Translations under genes and position numbers: made by a program | Notes under the pieces: generated by a model | What the model was told of the DNA's origin: nothing | Database searches by the model: none | The model's input: only the letters and a program-made list of their open reading frames with translations | In this document: one piece after another, positions 6,437 to 16,600 of the stretch | Layout: each line of letters begins with the position of its first letter | Position numbering within the stretch: position 1 is the stretch's first letter | Origin: Pseudomonas fulva 12-X | Lineage (GTDB): Bacteria > Pseudomonadota > Gammaproteobacteria > Pseudomonadales > Pseudomonadaceae | Assembly: GCF_000213805.1 (NCBI RefSeq) | Contig: NC_015556.1 | Span: 124,001-188,000 of the forward strand | Direction: 5' to 3' | DNA: 64,000 nt

Positions 6437-8638
6437 TTAGATAGCTTCGAGCTTGGCATAGGCCAGCATCAGCCACTTGCTGCCTTCGCTTTCGAAGTTC
6501 ACCTGCACCCGCGCCTGGGGCCCCGAGCCCTCGAAGTTGAGGATGGTGCCTTCGCCGAACAGCGAGTGCTGCACACGCTGGCCGAGGTTGAACGGCGTGT
6601 CCGGCACGGCGCTGCCAGCGAACAGGCTGCTGCCGCTCATGCTGCGGCTGCCACTGCCGTACGGGCGGCTGACGCTGTTGGACAGGCGTACTTCCTGCAC
6701 CAGATGTGGCGGCACTTCGCGCACGAAGCGCGAGACCTTGTTGTAGGTCTCGTTGCCGTACAGGCGGCGGGTCTCCGCGTAGCTGATCACCAGGTTGCGC
6801 ATGGCCCGGGTGATGCCCACGTAGGCCAGGCGGCGTTCCTCTTCCAGGCGGCCGGGTTCTTCCAGGCTCATCTTGTGGGGAAACAGGCCTTCTTCCATGC
6901 CCACCAGGAACACCCGCGGGAACTCCAGGCCCTTGGCGCTGTGCAGGGTCATCATCTGCACGCTGTCTTCATGCTCGGCGGCCTGGGTGTCGCCGGCTTC
7001 CAGCGAAGCGTGATCGAGGAAGGCCGCCAGCGGCGTTTGCGCGTCGTCACCTTCCTCGCCTTCGTAAGAGTCGAAGGCACGGGCGGCGGACACCAGTTCC
7101 TCGAGGTTTTCCACGCGAGCCTGGGCCTTCTCGCCCTTCTCGTCGCGGTGATAGGCGAGCAAGCCGGATTGTTCGATCACCAGTTGCGCGGTGCTGTGCA
7201 ATTGCAGGCCCTCGACCTTCAGGGCCAGGGTGTCGATCAGTTCGACGAAGGCGTTCAGCGCGCTGGCAGCACGGCCACCGATAACCTTGGTGCCGACCGC
7301 TTCGTGCAGCGCGGCCCACATCGACAGGTCGTTGGCGCGGGCGAACTGGCGCAGGGTTTCCACCGTCTTCTCGCCGATACCGCGGGCCGGCACGTTGATC
7401 ACCCGCTCCAGCGCCGCGTCGTTGCCGCGCTGGTGGATCAGGCGCAGGTAGGCCATGGCGTTCTTGATTTCCGCGCGCTCGAAGAAGCGCTGGCCGCCGT
7501 AGATGCGGTAAGGAATCTTCTCGCGCAGCAGGGCTTCCTCCAGCACCCGCGACTGGGCGTTGGAGCGGTAGAGAATGGCGATGTCGCTGCGCTTGAGGCC
7601 GTCCTTGTGCAGGGCGTCCTCGATGGTTTCGACCACGTAGCGCGCTTCGTCGTGTTCGTTGAAGGCGGCGTACAGGCTGATCAGCTCGCCATCGCCGACA
7701 TCGGTGCGCAGCTCCTTGCCCAGGCGCCCCTGGTTGTTGGCGATCAGTGCGTTGGCAGCGTTGAGGATGTTCGCCGTGGAACGGTAGTTCTGCTCCAGGC
7801 GGATGATCTCCGCGTCGGCGAAGTCGCTGTCGAACTGCTGGATGTTCTCGATCTTCGCGCCGCGCCAGCCGTAGATCGACTGGTCGTCGTCGCCCACCAC
7901 CATCAGGCTTTCGCCGCCCATGGCGAGAAAGCGCAGCCAGGCGTACTGCACGGCGTTGGTGTCCTGGAATTCGTCGACCAGGATGTGCCGGAAGCGCTTC
8001 TGGTAATGCGCCAGCAGGCCGGCGTTGTTGCGCCACAGGTCGAGGGCGCGCAGCAGCAGCTCGGCGAAGTCGATCACCCCGGCTCGGGCGCAGGCCGCCT
8101 CGTAGGCTTCGTAGATGCTGCGCATGGTGGCCAGGAACAGATCGCCACTGGCCTGGATACCGGCCGGGCGAATGCCTTCGTCCTTCTGGCCGTTGATGAA
8201 CCACTGCGCCTGCTTGGCCGGCCAGCGCTGCTCATCCAGGCCCAGCTCGCGGATCACCCGCTTGATCAGCCGTTGCTGGTCGTCGGAATCGAGAATCTGG
8301 AAGTTCTCGGCCAGCCCGGCCTCCTGCCAGTGCGCGCGCAGCAGGCGGTGCGCCAGGCCGTGGAAGGTGCCGACCCACATCCCCGCCGGGCTTTGCCCGA
8401 GCACATCCTCGATGCGATGACGCATCTCGGCCGCCGCCTTGTTGGTGAAGGTCACCGACAGGATGCTGTGCGGCGAGACGTCCAGGCGCTGGATCAGAAA
8501 GGCGATGCGGTGCACCAGCACGCGGGTCTTGCCGGAACCGGCACCGGCCAGCACCAGTTGATGACCGGGCGGCGTGGTGACCGCGTGGTACTGGGCTTCG
8601 TTGAGAGATTTGAGTCGCTGATCGAGGTCATTTTGCAT
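6437..8638 (-). CDS. uvrD: DNA helicase II (UvrD), superfamily 1A
   Basis: ATP-dependent 3'-5' DNA unwinding in nucleotide excision and mismatch repair. 733 residues, close to the usual ~720-730. All SF1 motifs are visible in order: Walker A AGAGSGKT (31-38), motif II DEFQDTN, motif III GDDDQSIYGWRGA, motif IV QNYRST, motif V MTLHSAKGLEFPRVF, motif VI EERRLAYVGITRA. The C-terminus has the Tudor-like segment GQRVQHSLFGEGTILNFEG found in UvrD/PcrA, which separates it from Rep. Single gene, start ATG at 8638. Confidence 0.95.
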   Translation of the reverse strand: MQNDLDQRLKSLNEAQYHAVTTPPGHQLVLAGAGSGKTRVLVHRIAFLIQRLDVSPHSILSVTFTNKAAAEMRHRIEDVLGQSPAGMWVGTFHGLAHRLLRAHWQEAGLAENFQILDSDDQQRLIKRVIRELGLDEQRWPAKQAQWFINGQKDEGIRPAGIQASGDLFLATMRSIYEAYEAACARAGVIDFAELLLRALDLWRNNAGLLAHYQKRFRHILVDEFQDTNAVQYAWLRFLAMGGESLMVVGDDDQSIYGWRGAKIENIQQFDSDFADAEIIRLEQNYRSTANILNAANALIANNQGRLGKELRTDVGDGELISLYAAFNEHDEARYVVETIEDALHKDGLKRSDIAILYRSNAQSRVLEEALLREKIPYRIYGGQRFFERAEIKNAMAYLRLIHQRGNDAALERVINVPARGIGEKTVETLRQFARANDLSMWAALHEAVGTKVIGGRAASALNAFVELIDTLALKVEGLQLHSTAQLVIEQSGLLAYHRDEKGEKAQARVENLEELVSAARAFDSYEGEEGDDAQTPLAAFLDHASLEAGDTQAAEHEDSVQMMTLHSAKGLEFPRVFLVGMEEGLFPHKMSLEEPGRLEEERRLAYVGITRAMRNLVISYAETRRLYGNETYNKVSRFVREVPPHLVQEVRLSNSVSRPYGSGSRSMSGSSLFAGSAVPDTPFNLGQRVQHSLFGEGTILNFEGSGPQARVQVNFESEGSKWLMLAYAKLEAI

Positions 8639-8942
8639 CGCGGCATTCTAGGGGCGCGGGGCAGGTTGGGCAACGCTGGTGACGGTGAGGTCAACAGCTG
8701 TCGATGCGAGCTGCTGGAGGCTGCAATCAGTGCGCCGGCAGATTGCGAAGCTTTTAGGAGGCAACTCGAACACTAGAACGAAGAGCATCGAGATTGAAGC
8801 GCCTCGTGCAATCTATTTGCTATTCGATCGCCAGCTTTCTGCCATAAAAACGACCGTTCAGCGGTTTTTTGACGCGTTCGGGAACCCACCCGGCATGAGC
8901 CCGTCGTAGCGGCGAACGAGTTTTTAAGACGGGTATGGATGC
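8639..8942. other. Intergenic region between uvrD and the cdi operon
   Basis: 304 bases between divergent uvrD and cdiB. It must hold both promoters, but I see no convincing -35/-10 pair, operator or palindrome, and no coding potential. It marks the left edge of the cdi island. Confidence 0.5.
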
Positions 8943-10634
8943 ATGGTTGTACGCAACGGAGCTGCGGTTGTAGGGTTTTGTCTGGCTGTTTTTCCTGCTC
9001 TGGCGATCGCCCAGAGCCCTGGTGAACGTGAGCTGTATCGCGACAGGCAGGAGCGTTTGCTGCAAGAGCAGCAGCAACGTTTGCAGGAGCTGCAACAGCT
9101 CCCGGGCCGTGAGGCGCAACAGCCTGCCGAGCCTGCCCCGGGTGATGAGCGTTGCTTCGCCATCGACGATATCGAGATCAGTGGTGCCAGCCTGTTGTCC
9201 GAGGTCGATCGCGCCGCGATCCTCGCCCCCTTCGCTGATGACTGCCTGGGCGTCAGCCAGCTCAACGCGCTGCTCAAGGCCATCACCAATCATTACATCG
9301 ACCGTGGCTATGTCACCACGCGCGCCTATCTGCCCCAGCAGGATCTGTCTGCCCGTACCCTGAGGATCACCGTGGTCGAAGGCCGCCTCGAAGGCCTCGA
9401 CAGTTCCGCCCTGGCCAGCGACCGTGAGCTGGCCATGAGCTTTCCCGGCAAGACCGGTGAGGTACTCGACCTGCGCGAGCTGGAACAGCTGGTCGAGAAC
9501 CTCAACCGCTTGCCGTCGCGCTTCGCCAAACTGGAGCTGGTGCCCGGCGAGCAGGTCGGTGGCAGCCGCGTGCAGTTGCAGGGCGAGCGCAGCAAGCCGT
9601 GGCGCGCCAGTCTGTCGCGCCACAACAACGGCCAGCGCAGCACCGGCGAGCAACAGTGGGGCGTCGGCCTGGACTGGGACAGCCCCCTTGGCCTGGCTGA
9701 CCAGCTGAGCCTGCGTGCCAGCCGCGATGCGGTCAGCGACAGCTACCGCCACTCCCACAGCCAGAGCCTCTACTACAGCCTGCCTTATGGCTGGTGGACC
9801 TTCAGCTACAACTACGGCCAGTCCTACTACCGCACCAAAACCGACTTCGACGGCTTCCTGGCAGAAACCGATGGCGACTACCAGAGCCATAACTTGCTTG
9901 CCGAGCGCGTGCTGCATCGCGACAGCGTCAGCAAGACCTCCTTCAACACCGGCCTGAGCCACATTCGCACCAACAACTTCATCGAAGACAACCGTATAGG
10001 TGTCTCCAGCAATCGCCTCAGCGAATGGCAGCTGGGCTTCAATCATGGTCGCCGGGTGGGCAGTGCGTTCGTCAACGCCGACATCGGCTGGCAGCGCGGC
10101 ATCGGTGCCTTCGACGCCCAGGGCAACGGCCATCCCCGCGGCCGGAATCCGGTCGCTCGCTATAACAAATACACCCTCACCCTCAGCTACCTGCAGCCCT
10201 TCGATCTGGGTGGCGAGCGCTTCAGTTTCGAGAGTTTGGCCACCGGCCAGAAAAGCGAAGACCAGCTGTTCAGCCCTGCGCGCATCAGCGTCGGTGGCCT
10301 CAACTCGGTACGCGCCTTCAAGGACCAGTCGCTGTCCGGCAACAGCGGCGGTTACTGGCGCAACCAGCTGCGCTGGACCCGACCGGTCACCTGGGCGCCG
10401 TTGCAGCCGTTCGTACAGCAATACGGCGCTGCGCTGGCCTATGACGTTGGCGTGATCAGCCATGACAGCCACAACAGTGGCGCCAGTGGCCGCATGAGCG
10501 GCCATGCCCTGGAGCTCAGCGCCCGCGGCGAACACCTGGCCGCGTCGGTGACCTTCGCCCATTCCCTGGAACGCCCGGACGCCATCACCGAGAGTGAGCG
10601 GCCGGTGTACTTCCGCCTCGATGTGTTCTTCTGA
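8943..10634 (+). CDS. cdiB: CdiB/ShlB/FhaC-type two-partner-secretion outer-membrane transporter
   Basis: A 563-residue Omp85-superfamily barrel that exports the adjacent CdiA across the outer membrane. Signal peptide MVVRNGAAVVGFCLAVFPALAIA; a Gln/Glu-rich helix (residues 35-60, the plug helix in this family); first POTRA repeat beginning CFAIDDIEISGASLL (with second Cys in FADDCLG); second POTRA (LRITVVEGRLEGLDSS, GGSRVQLQ). From ~residue 220 the barrel has alternating strands rich in aromatic residues, ending in YFRLDVFF with a terminal Phe. The L6-loop motif is usually VRG(F/Y); here it reads SVRAFKDQSLSG, an Ala in place of Gly. Stop codon lies 25 bases before cdiA, with which it forms an operon. 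Confidence 0.92.
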   Translation: MVVRNGAAVVGFCLAVFPALAIAQSPGERELYRDRQERLLQEQQQRLQELQQLPGREAQQPAEPAPGDERCFAIDDIEISGASLLSEVDRAAILAPFADDCLGVSQLNALLKAITNHYIDRGYVTTRAYLPQQDLSARTLRITVVEGRLEGLDSSALASDRELAMSFPGKTGEVLDLRELEQLVENLNRLPSRFAKLELVPGEQVGGSRVQLQGERSKPWRASLSRHNNGQRSTGEQQWGVGLDWDSPLGLADQLSLRASRDAVSDSYRHSHSQSLYYSLPYGWWTFSYNYGQSYYRTKTDFDGFLAETDGDYQSHNLLAERVLHRDSVSKTSFNTGLSHIRTNNFIEDNRIGVSSNRLSEWQLGFNHGRRVGSAFVNADIGWQRGIGAFDAQGNGHPRGRNPVARYNKYTLTLSYLQPFDLGGERFSFESLATGQKSEDQLFSPARISVGGLNSVRAFKDQSLSGNSGGYWRNQLRWTRPVTWAPLQPFVQQYGAALAYDVGVISHDSHNSGASGRMSGHALELSARGEHLAASVTFAHSLERPDAITESERPVYFRLDVFF

Positions 10635-10659
10635 TTCAACGCGTAACGGAGTTATCCAC

Positions 10660-13600
10660 ATGGACGTTCGCAGCCCGCTCAATCGTGCCATCGCCCGCAT
10701 TCTCATAGGCGTCATGCTGTTCGACCCGGTCAAGGCGCTGGCCGCCGACCTGGCAGTCGACCCTGCCGCTGGCGGCAACACCAGCATCGGCCAGGCCGGC
10801 AATGGCGTGCCCGTGGTTAACATTGCCACGCCCAACGGCAGCGGCCTGTCCCACAACAAGTTCACCGATTACAACGTCGACCAGCAGGGCCTGATCCTCA
10901 ATAACGGCTCCCAGGCTTTCGTACCGAGCCAGTTGGGCGGCTACATCAAGGGCAACCCGAACCTGCAGGGCGGCGCCGCAGGCGTCATCCTCAACGAAGT
11001 GACCGGCAGCAACCGCAGCCAGCTCAAGGGCTACACCGAAGTGGCCGGGCAGGGCGCCCATGTCATCGTCGCCAACCCGCACGGCATCACCTGCGATGGC
11101 TGTGGCTTCATCAATACGCCGCGCGCGACCCTGAGCACCGGCGAGCCGAAAATTCAGGATGGCCGCCTCAAGGGCTTCGACGTCGAGGGCGGCGATATCG
11201 CCATCGAAGGCGCTGGCCTCAACGCCAGCAACGTCGACCAATTCGACCTGGTCACCCGCACTGCCAAGATCAACGCCGATATTTACGCCAAGCGCCTGAA
11301 CGTCGTGGCCGGCCGCAACGAGGTGGACGTCGACACCCTGCAAGCCAAGGCCAAGCCGGATGACGGCAGCGAAAAACCGCGGGTCGCTATCGACAGCACG
11401 GCCCTGGGCGGCATGTATGCCGGGGCGATCAGCCTGGTCGGTACCGAAAAGGGCGTCGGCGTGAACCTGGCCGGCGACATGGCGGCCACCGCTGGCGACA
11501 TCCAGATCGATGCCAGCGGCCAGCTGACCATGAACCGCAGCGCCGCCAGCGGTAACACCACGCTGGTAGCCGACAGCGTCGATCTCAAGGGCGATACCTA
11601 CGCCGGCGGCACAGCTCGTGTCGAGGCCAAGCAGGTAGACGTGCGCGAAAGCCTCGCTGCCGGTGAGCAGGTTAAGGTGCAGGCCGAGCGCCTGAACAAT
11701 GCCGGCGCCATCGAGGCCGGCGTGCGCGCCGATGGCAGCACCAACAGCGCCGGGCATTTGCAGTTGGACGGCGGCAGCGTGCGCAACGAAGGCCAGCTCG
11801 TCAGCCATGGCAGCCTGAGCACCGACCTGCAAAAACTCGACAACGCCGATGGCCAGATCGCCGCGGCAGGCAGCGCTACGCTCACGGCCAAGGAACTCGA
11901 CAACCAGAAGGGCCAGGTTGTCGCCCAAGGCAACCTGACCCTGGACACCGAGTCGCTGAACAACCGCCAAGGCAGCGCTTTGGCGGGCCAGGTGTTGGCC
12001 ATCGAGGCCGAGACTGTGGATAACCAGGCCGGCACCTTGGCAGCCGGCGGAGCCATCACCGCGAGGGTCACCAACGCCCTGAACAACGATGGCGGCCTGG
12101 TGGAGGCGGGCGGTCATCTCGATGTGCAAGCCGACAGCCTGAGCAATACCAAGGGCCGCCTGCGCGCCCTGGGCAGCGCCGGAGAAAGCCGCTTCACCAT
12201 CGGCGAGCAATTGAACAACGACGATGGCCTGCTGGAAGTAGGCAGTGCGGTGCTGACCTTCGACACCGAATCGCTGAGCAACAAGGGCGGCGTGGTGCGC
12301 CATCTCGGCAGCGCCGGGTTGGGCCTGGATATGGAGCTGCTCGGGCAGGCCGGCGGCGAATTCATCACCAACAGCGCGGTGAGCCTGAGCGCCAAGGAGT
12401 GGGTCAACCACAGCCTGCTGCAGGCCGCCTCCATCACCCTGGATATCGACCGGCTGACCCAGACTGCTGGCGGCGGCCTGCTGGCGGTCAACAGCCTCAG
12501 CACCACGGGCGAAAGCTGGATCAACGATGGCCGACTCGAAACCAACGGCAATCTCGACCTGCGTTTGAGCGGTGACTACCGCGGCAACGGCAGCCTGCTG
12601 GCCCTTGGCAACATTGATCTGCAGGCCGACAACATCGCCTTCGGCACTGACGCCAAGGTCAGCAGCGGCGGCTTCGGTCGCCTGACGGCGCTAGGCGAGC
12701 TCGTCAGCCAGGGGCGCATGACCGCCGCTGCCTGGCTGAGCATGGCCGCCGAGAAAATCGACAACCGCGGCACGCTTGGTGCCGGTGGCGACCTGCTGCT
12801 GCAGGCGGACAGCATCCGCAACGATGGCGGGCTGATATTCAGCGGCGGCAACCTGCAACTGCTGGCTGATCGGTTTACCAATCGTCTCGGCGATATTTAT
12901 AGTTTTGGTGATCTGCTTGTCGCTGCTGATGCTCAGGGAACGCGAGCTCAGAAAGTAGAGAACCGTTCAGGCTCTATCGAATCCGTTGGCAATTTGTTGT
13001 TCCGTACCGAGGAGTTGGTTAATACCAAAGATGTTTTCGAGCTCGTCCGTAACCAAACATATGGTGATATTCGTATTCATTGTTACGACTGCAAAGGTGA
13101 TCACCATATTGTCGACTACATAGCCACGGAGCGTTATGAAACATCGATAACCCAAGACTCTCCAGCTGGCCGAATCCAAAGCGGCGGTAATCTCGATATT
13201 CAAGCCTCTGAGGTTACGAACGCTTATAGCCAGATTTTCGCCTCTGAAGACCTGAATATCAGAGCAAATAATCTTAATAACATTGGTGCTGAAACTAGCA
13301 CTTCAGAGCGCGTGCGGACATTCTTTACAGGGCGCGTAACCGATGGAACCGAGCGGAGATTCCGCTACGCACATGTTATTCCCTACAACATGACAGGCCT
13401 GAATAAAGAGTTGCCATCTGCTATGTACAGATGGGGGGTAACGAGCGACATTGAAACAACCAGCCAGAAAAAGATAGCGGCCCCAGCGCTTATTCAGGCC
13501 GGCGGAGTCGCTAATATCCAGGCAGCCCAGAACATAAGCAATGCCACGATTCTGGAGCGGCAAGGCGTTGATCAGGGAACCGCTCGCTCCGTTGACACTG

Positions 13601-16600
13601 CAGTAGTCACGGGTCTTGATCCTTTGCGAGTACTCAACACCAACCTGCCTCCAGAGTTGGCCCAGCAAGCCGTCAACCCCATCGAGCTACCTGCCTTTGC
13701 TCTGCCAGCCGGTAAGAATGGCCTGTTTAGCCTGAGCACTAACCCTGCGCATCCCTATCTGATTGAAACCAACCCAGCATTCGCCAATCTGGGTAACTTC
13801 ATCAACTCGGATTACCTGCTCGGCCAACTCGGCTACAGCTCGGATGAGATGCAGCGGCGCCTCGGGGACGGCTTTTATGAGCAGCGCCTGATTCGCGAGG
13901 CAGTGATCGCCCGTACGGGGCAGCGGCTGCTTGCTGGCCTGAACAGCGATGAAGCGCAGTATCGCTATCTGATGGATAACGCTGTTGCCAGCAAAGAAGC
14001 ACTGAATCTCAGTGTGGGCGTTGCCCTGAGTGCCGAGCAAGTTGCTGCACTGACTCACGACATTGTCTGGATGCAAGAACAGGAGGTGCAAGGGCAGAAG
14101 GTACTGGTCCCTGTTCTCTATCTGGCTCAGGCCAGTGGACGACTCGCGCCAAATGGCGCCCTGATCCAGGGGCGTGACCTGGCGCTGATGAGCGGCAGAG
14201 ATCTGCAGAGCAGCGGTACGCTGCGAGCGAGCGAAAACCTTGATGTCAGCGCACGCAATATTGGCAATACCGGTCTGGTTGAGACCAGTCAGCGTCTGCA
14301 ACTGTTGGCCACCGGGAGCATTCGCAACGCCAAGAGTGGCGTCATTACTGGCAACGATGTGGCGCTTCAGGCCGGTACCGACATCATCAATGAGCGCAGT
14401 GTTCAGCAGGAGCAGCGTGAGGGCCGTAATTTCTCAAGCCTGAACACAGTGGTGGGACAGGCCTCGCGCATCGAGGCAACCAATGACCTGTCACTGGTTG
14501 CCGGTCGTGACATCCGCAATCTCGGGAGTACGCTGAGTGCTGGTGGTTCTGCTGAGTTGAATGGCGGCCGTGATGTTCAACTGCTCAGTGCACAGGCCGA
14601 TCATGCGTATCAAATGCAAGCGGGGCGCGTGCAGAACAAATCCAGTAGCGCGGTTCAATATGAAAGCGATATTAGGACCGGTGGTGATCTGCAGGTCAGC
14701 GCTGGTCAAGACTTGTCCGTCATTGCCAGCCGGCTTAATGCAGGTAATAGCCTGGAGGCGAAAACAGGGCGGGATTTGCTTATTTCCAGTGCCGCTAACG
14801 AGAGCCATTCCTTCTCCAAGTCCAAGAAGATTACTCAGAGCCGAGACCAGGTCACCCAGCAGTCGAGCGTGTTGCAGGCTGGGCAGGATGTTCGCTTGGC
14901 TGCCGGCAATGATCTGGGGCTGATTGCCAGCCAGGTGAAAGCTGGCAAAAACGTCGCTGTTGATGCCGGCCAGGATACGCAGATTCTTTCTGCGATGGAC
15001 GAAAGCGCCTCGTATTACTTCAAGAAGAAAAAGGGTTCCTTCGGCCGCAGCAAGACCACTCAGTCGGAAAGTTACGACAGCACCAATGTCGCGTCGGTGA
15101 TCGAAGCGGGTAATGACCTGACACTCAATACCAGCAAGGCTGCTGATGGCAGCCTGAACCTGAAGGGGGGGCGCGACGTTACGGTCATCGGTAGCCAATT
15201 GACCGCAGGTAACGATCTGCTGGTGGGTGGCACGGGAGACGTGGCTGTACTGTCCGGTGTCGAGGAGCATGGCTCTTATACCAAGAAGAGCAAGTCCGGC
15301 TTCCTCGGTTTATCTAAGAGCGGCAAGAGCCAGCTAAAAACCAGCGCTACGCAAGTGGGCAGTGAGCTCGAAGCGGGTAACGACGTTGTCATCGCGGCCG
15401 GTAATGACATTCGCCTACGGGCCAGCAACACTGATGCCGGCAATGACGTCGAGCTGCGCTCCGGCTTGGTCAAGGAATCAGGCGACATCAACTTGGTAGC
15501 CGCGAATGACGAGGCGTATAGCCGCAGCGAGTCGTACAAGAAGAAGTTTGGTCTCTCAGGCAGCGACGCAGTCGGTTTGGTTGTGGGCACGCCAAGTTGG
15601 GGCGGTGATATTGCCATCTCCAATGCCAAGAAGAGCGGCCAGGAAATTATCCGCTCTACCAATGTAGGTAGTCAGGTCAATGCCGAGCGTGACGCTTCGC
15701 TGATCGCCGAACGCGATATCAATGTCCTGGGCAGTGGCGTAAGCGCGGGCCGCAATGTGCTGCTCGATGCCGGGCGGGATGTAAACGTCGTTGCGGGAAG
15801 CAGCAGCGAGCAGGTTACCTCGTGGAGGAACACCAAGACCGTGGGGCTACTGCAGAGCGCAGATGGCAACGGCTTTACCACCTTCGTAGGAGCCGAGTCG
15901 CTCAAAGACAAGACTCGTACCTCTGAGCAGACAGCGGCGGCTAGTCAGATCAATGCGGGACTTGATCTGGACGTACGCGCGGGTCGAGACATCCGGCAGC
16001 AAGGCTCGGATATGCAGGCCGGTTACGACCTGAACATGAAGGCAGGGCGCGACATCGTCGTCGATGCTGCTCGTGAGCAGTCGAGTATCGAGAGGGAGCA
16101 GAGCCAGAAGCGTTCCGGTACCAGTACGACGGTTAGCCACAATTTCGAGCGCACCAAAGATGCGGTAAGTGGTGCAGGAAAAGGCGAGAACACGGTTAGT
16201 CAGGCTTCAAGCATTCTCAAGGCTGTGGACGGTGTTAGCCAGTTCCTCTCCGGCCCGACGTTTGACGGGCACTTCGGCAGCAGCAGCCAGAGCCAACGTG
16301 CCAGCCAAACGCACGTCAGTAACCGTGGATCTAATCTGTTAGCCGGCAATGACATCAACCTCGAAGCCGGCGACGACATTTCTATCGATGGCAGCCGTCT
16401 AGAAACGGGTCGTGATATCAAAGTCAACGCGACCAATGTTTCGCTGGGCGTTGCACGAGGCGAGTACGCTGTCGATAGCGAACAAAACGTCGGCAAAGGC
16501 GGCATCAAGGGGGGGACCTCAGGCGGCATCAAACTCGGTATCGGCGCCAGCACCGGTACCGCCACCCAAGAGGGGCTGCAGACTATATCCAGCCCGAGCG

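Noticed and set aside
6566..8776. A 736-codon plus-strand open frame across uvrD
   Set aside because: Antisense shadow of uvrD with a compositionally biased translation; all helicase motifs are on the minus strand.
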